From Gammaproteobacteria bacterium (GTDB lineage: Bacteria > Pseudomonadota > Gammaproteobacteria > GRL18): a stretch of 6,299 nt of DNA. Below, piece after piece: positions 5,640 through 6,299 of this stretch. The stretch is from contig DAOVUK010000204.1 in the NCBI GenBank assembly GCA_030632625.1, forward strand, positions 1 to 6,299, written 5' to 3'. Numbering within the stretch: position 1 is the stretch's first letter; each line of letters begins with the position of its first letter. The translations under genes were made by a program, and so were the position numbers. The notes under the pieces are model-generated. The model worked only from the letters and a program-made list of their open reading frames with translations, did no database searches and was not told where the DNA came from.

Positions 5640-6053
5640 ATGATTTGGACAGTAACAATTGAATTATTATTTGGCATGTATGCAGAAGAAAACTGGAGTG
5701 CCAGCATTGAACTTGATTCATTGAACACGCTTGAGGATCTTCATCATATCATTCAAGATACAGTAGATTTTGATAATGATCATATGTATGAGTTTTATAT
5801 TTCAAGAACATATAGAAGTCGTGAACGAATTCATTTTGATGATGAAAATGAGAAAATATATGATACAACATTAGAAAGCCTATACCCACTTGAGAAGAAT
5901 AGAAAATTATTTTACTTATTTGATTATGGTGATAGTTGGTTATTTAAAATTTCAAAAAGCAGAAAAAAACCACATAATCCAGAAAAAGGAAAAAAATACC
6001 CGAGAATCATTGAGGTAAAAGGAAAAACTCCTGAACAATATCCAGATTGGTAG
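5640..6053 (+). CDS. pRiA4b ORF-3-like domain protein
   Basis: A 137-residue protein resembling the plasmid pRiA4b ORF-3 family (Pfam PF07929, also seen as an IS1096 passenger domain). Supporting features are the LFYLFDYGDSWLFKI segment (90-104), the YPRIIEVKG segment (120-128) and the PEQYPDW end. The family has no established biochemical role. This is a single-domain form, with many acidic residues in the middle (about 40-75) and a basic stretch (KISKSRKKPHNPEKGKK). There is no signal peptide or membrane segment. It starts 59 bp after the antitoxin stop with only a weak AAAAG ribosome binding site, so co-transcription with the toxin-antitoxin pair is possible but not shown. It is AT-richer than the KamA-family gene, which fits an acquired origin. 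Confidence 0.8.
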   Translation: MIWTVTIELLFGMYAEENWSASIELDSLNTLEDLHHIIQDTVDFDNDHMYEFYISRTYRSRERIHFDDENEKIYDTTLESLYPLEKNRKLFYLFDYGDSWLFKISKSRKKPHNPEKGKKYPRIIEVKGKTPEQYPDW

Positions 6054-6299
6054 TAAAAATACATCTTTTGATGAGTTTAAACAGAACATGAATAATGATC
6101 TAAGCAGCCCATATGATTCCTGATATTATATAACCATGAAAATTAGAAACTGTAATTCTTTAAAAAAAATTAGTTTTAACCACATATCTAAGCGTTCATC
6201 TCCATTAACTGTAAATTACTTAATCAGGGGAATATTATATTATTTCTGCCTGTTTCAGAACTGGCTAGCAAATAAAATTAGTTAGCTGCTGTTTTTACC
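6054..6299. other. Gene-free right edge, possible weak terminator
   Basis: No convincing coding sequence is visible. Just past the stop, a different frame reads FDEFKQNMNNDLSSPYDS and then ends, too short to call. Near the edge, GCTAGC (6264-6269) can pair, with one G-U pair, with GTTAGC (6281-6286), and TTTTT follows at 6292-6296. That could be a weak intrinsic terminator on the + strand, but the stem is short, the loop is AT-rich, and the T-run is offset by several bases. Confidence 0.25.

Noticed and set aside
6067..6121. Short frame FDEFKQNMNNDLSSPYDS after the last gene
   Set aside because: It is too short, has no start context, and could be chance in AT-rich DNA.
1..6299. CRISPR array, tRNA or rRNA genes
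   Set aside because: No regularly spaced repeats of suitable length and no cloverleaf or rRNA signature was seen on either strand.

Overview
The window looks like an accessory stretch of a moderately AT-rich gammaproteobacterial chromosome. That placement rests on protein style only: a YjjJ-type HipA kinase, RAYT-like transposases with the GRFKSQALLNEQA and YVDLNPIR signatures, a KamA-family radical SAM protein, and use of the standard code. No rRNA, tRNA or CRISPR array was seen, and I cannot name a genus.

Layout. Positions 1-~545 are wreckage of IS200/REP-associated tyrosine transposase (RAYT-like) genes: a short 3' fragment on the + strand joined to a longer internal fragment on the - strand. 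The latter carries a nonsense codon and a ~50 bp insertion. A strong palindrome at 552-593 follows. A HipA-family kinase of the YjjJ type (655-1968, -) comes next, with an AT-rich, repeat-bearing upstream region. A second, more complete RAYT-like gene (2217-3173, -) is broken by one in-frame TGA and abuts another palindrome (3163-3209). A KamA-family radical SAM protein (3254-4597, -) follows and appears intact. A non-coding stretch of about 370 bp (4598-4968) holds a 7-bp dyad, a third and weaker palindrome, and a GC-rich patch. Rightwards lie a PIN-domain toxin and Phd/YefM antitoxin pair (4969-5580, +, toxin first), a single-domain pRiA4b ORF-3-like protein (5640-6053, +), and 246 bp with no convincing gene.

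How it fits together. The unifying signal is a family of palindromes whose arms read GACACCCA / TGGGTGTC. They occur at 552-593 and 3163-3209, more weakly at 4757-4798, and as an isolated arm at 88-99. The recognisable transposase homology stops at or next to one of these arms in all three RAYT pieces. The palindromes also separate the larger units of the window: HipA plus the second RAYT copy, then KamA, then the toxin-antitoxin block. The simplest reading is a dispersed REP-like repeat associated with this RAYT family that serves as a breakpoint or insertion site, with kinase and toxin-antitoxin cargo accumulating around it. Mobilisation is inference; the palindromes and truncations are read directly from the sequence.
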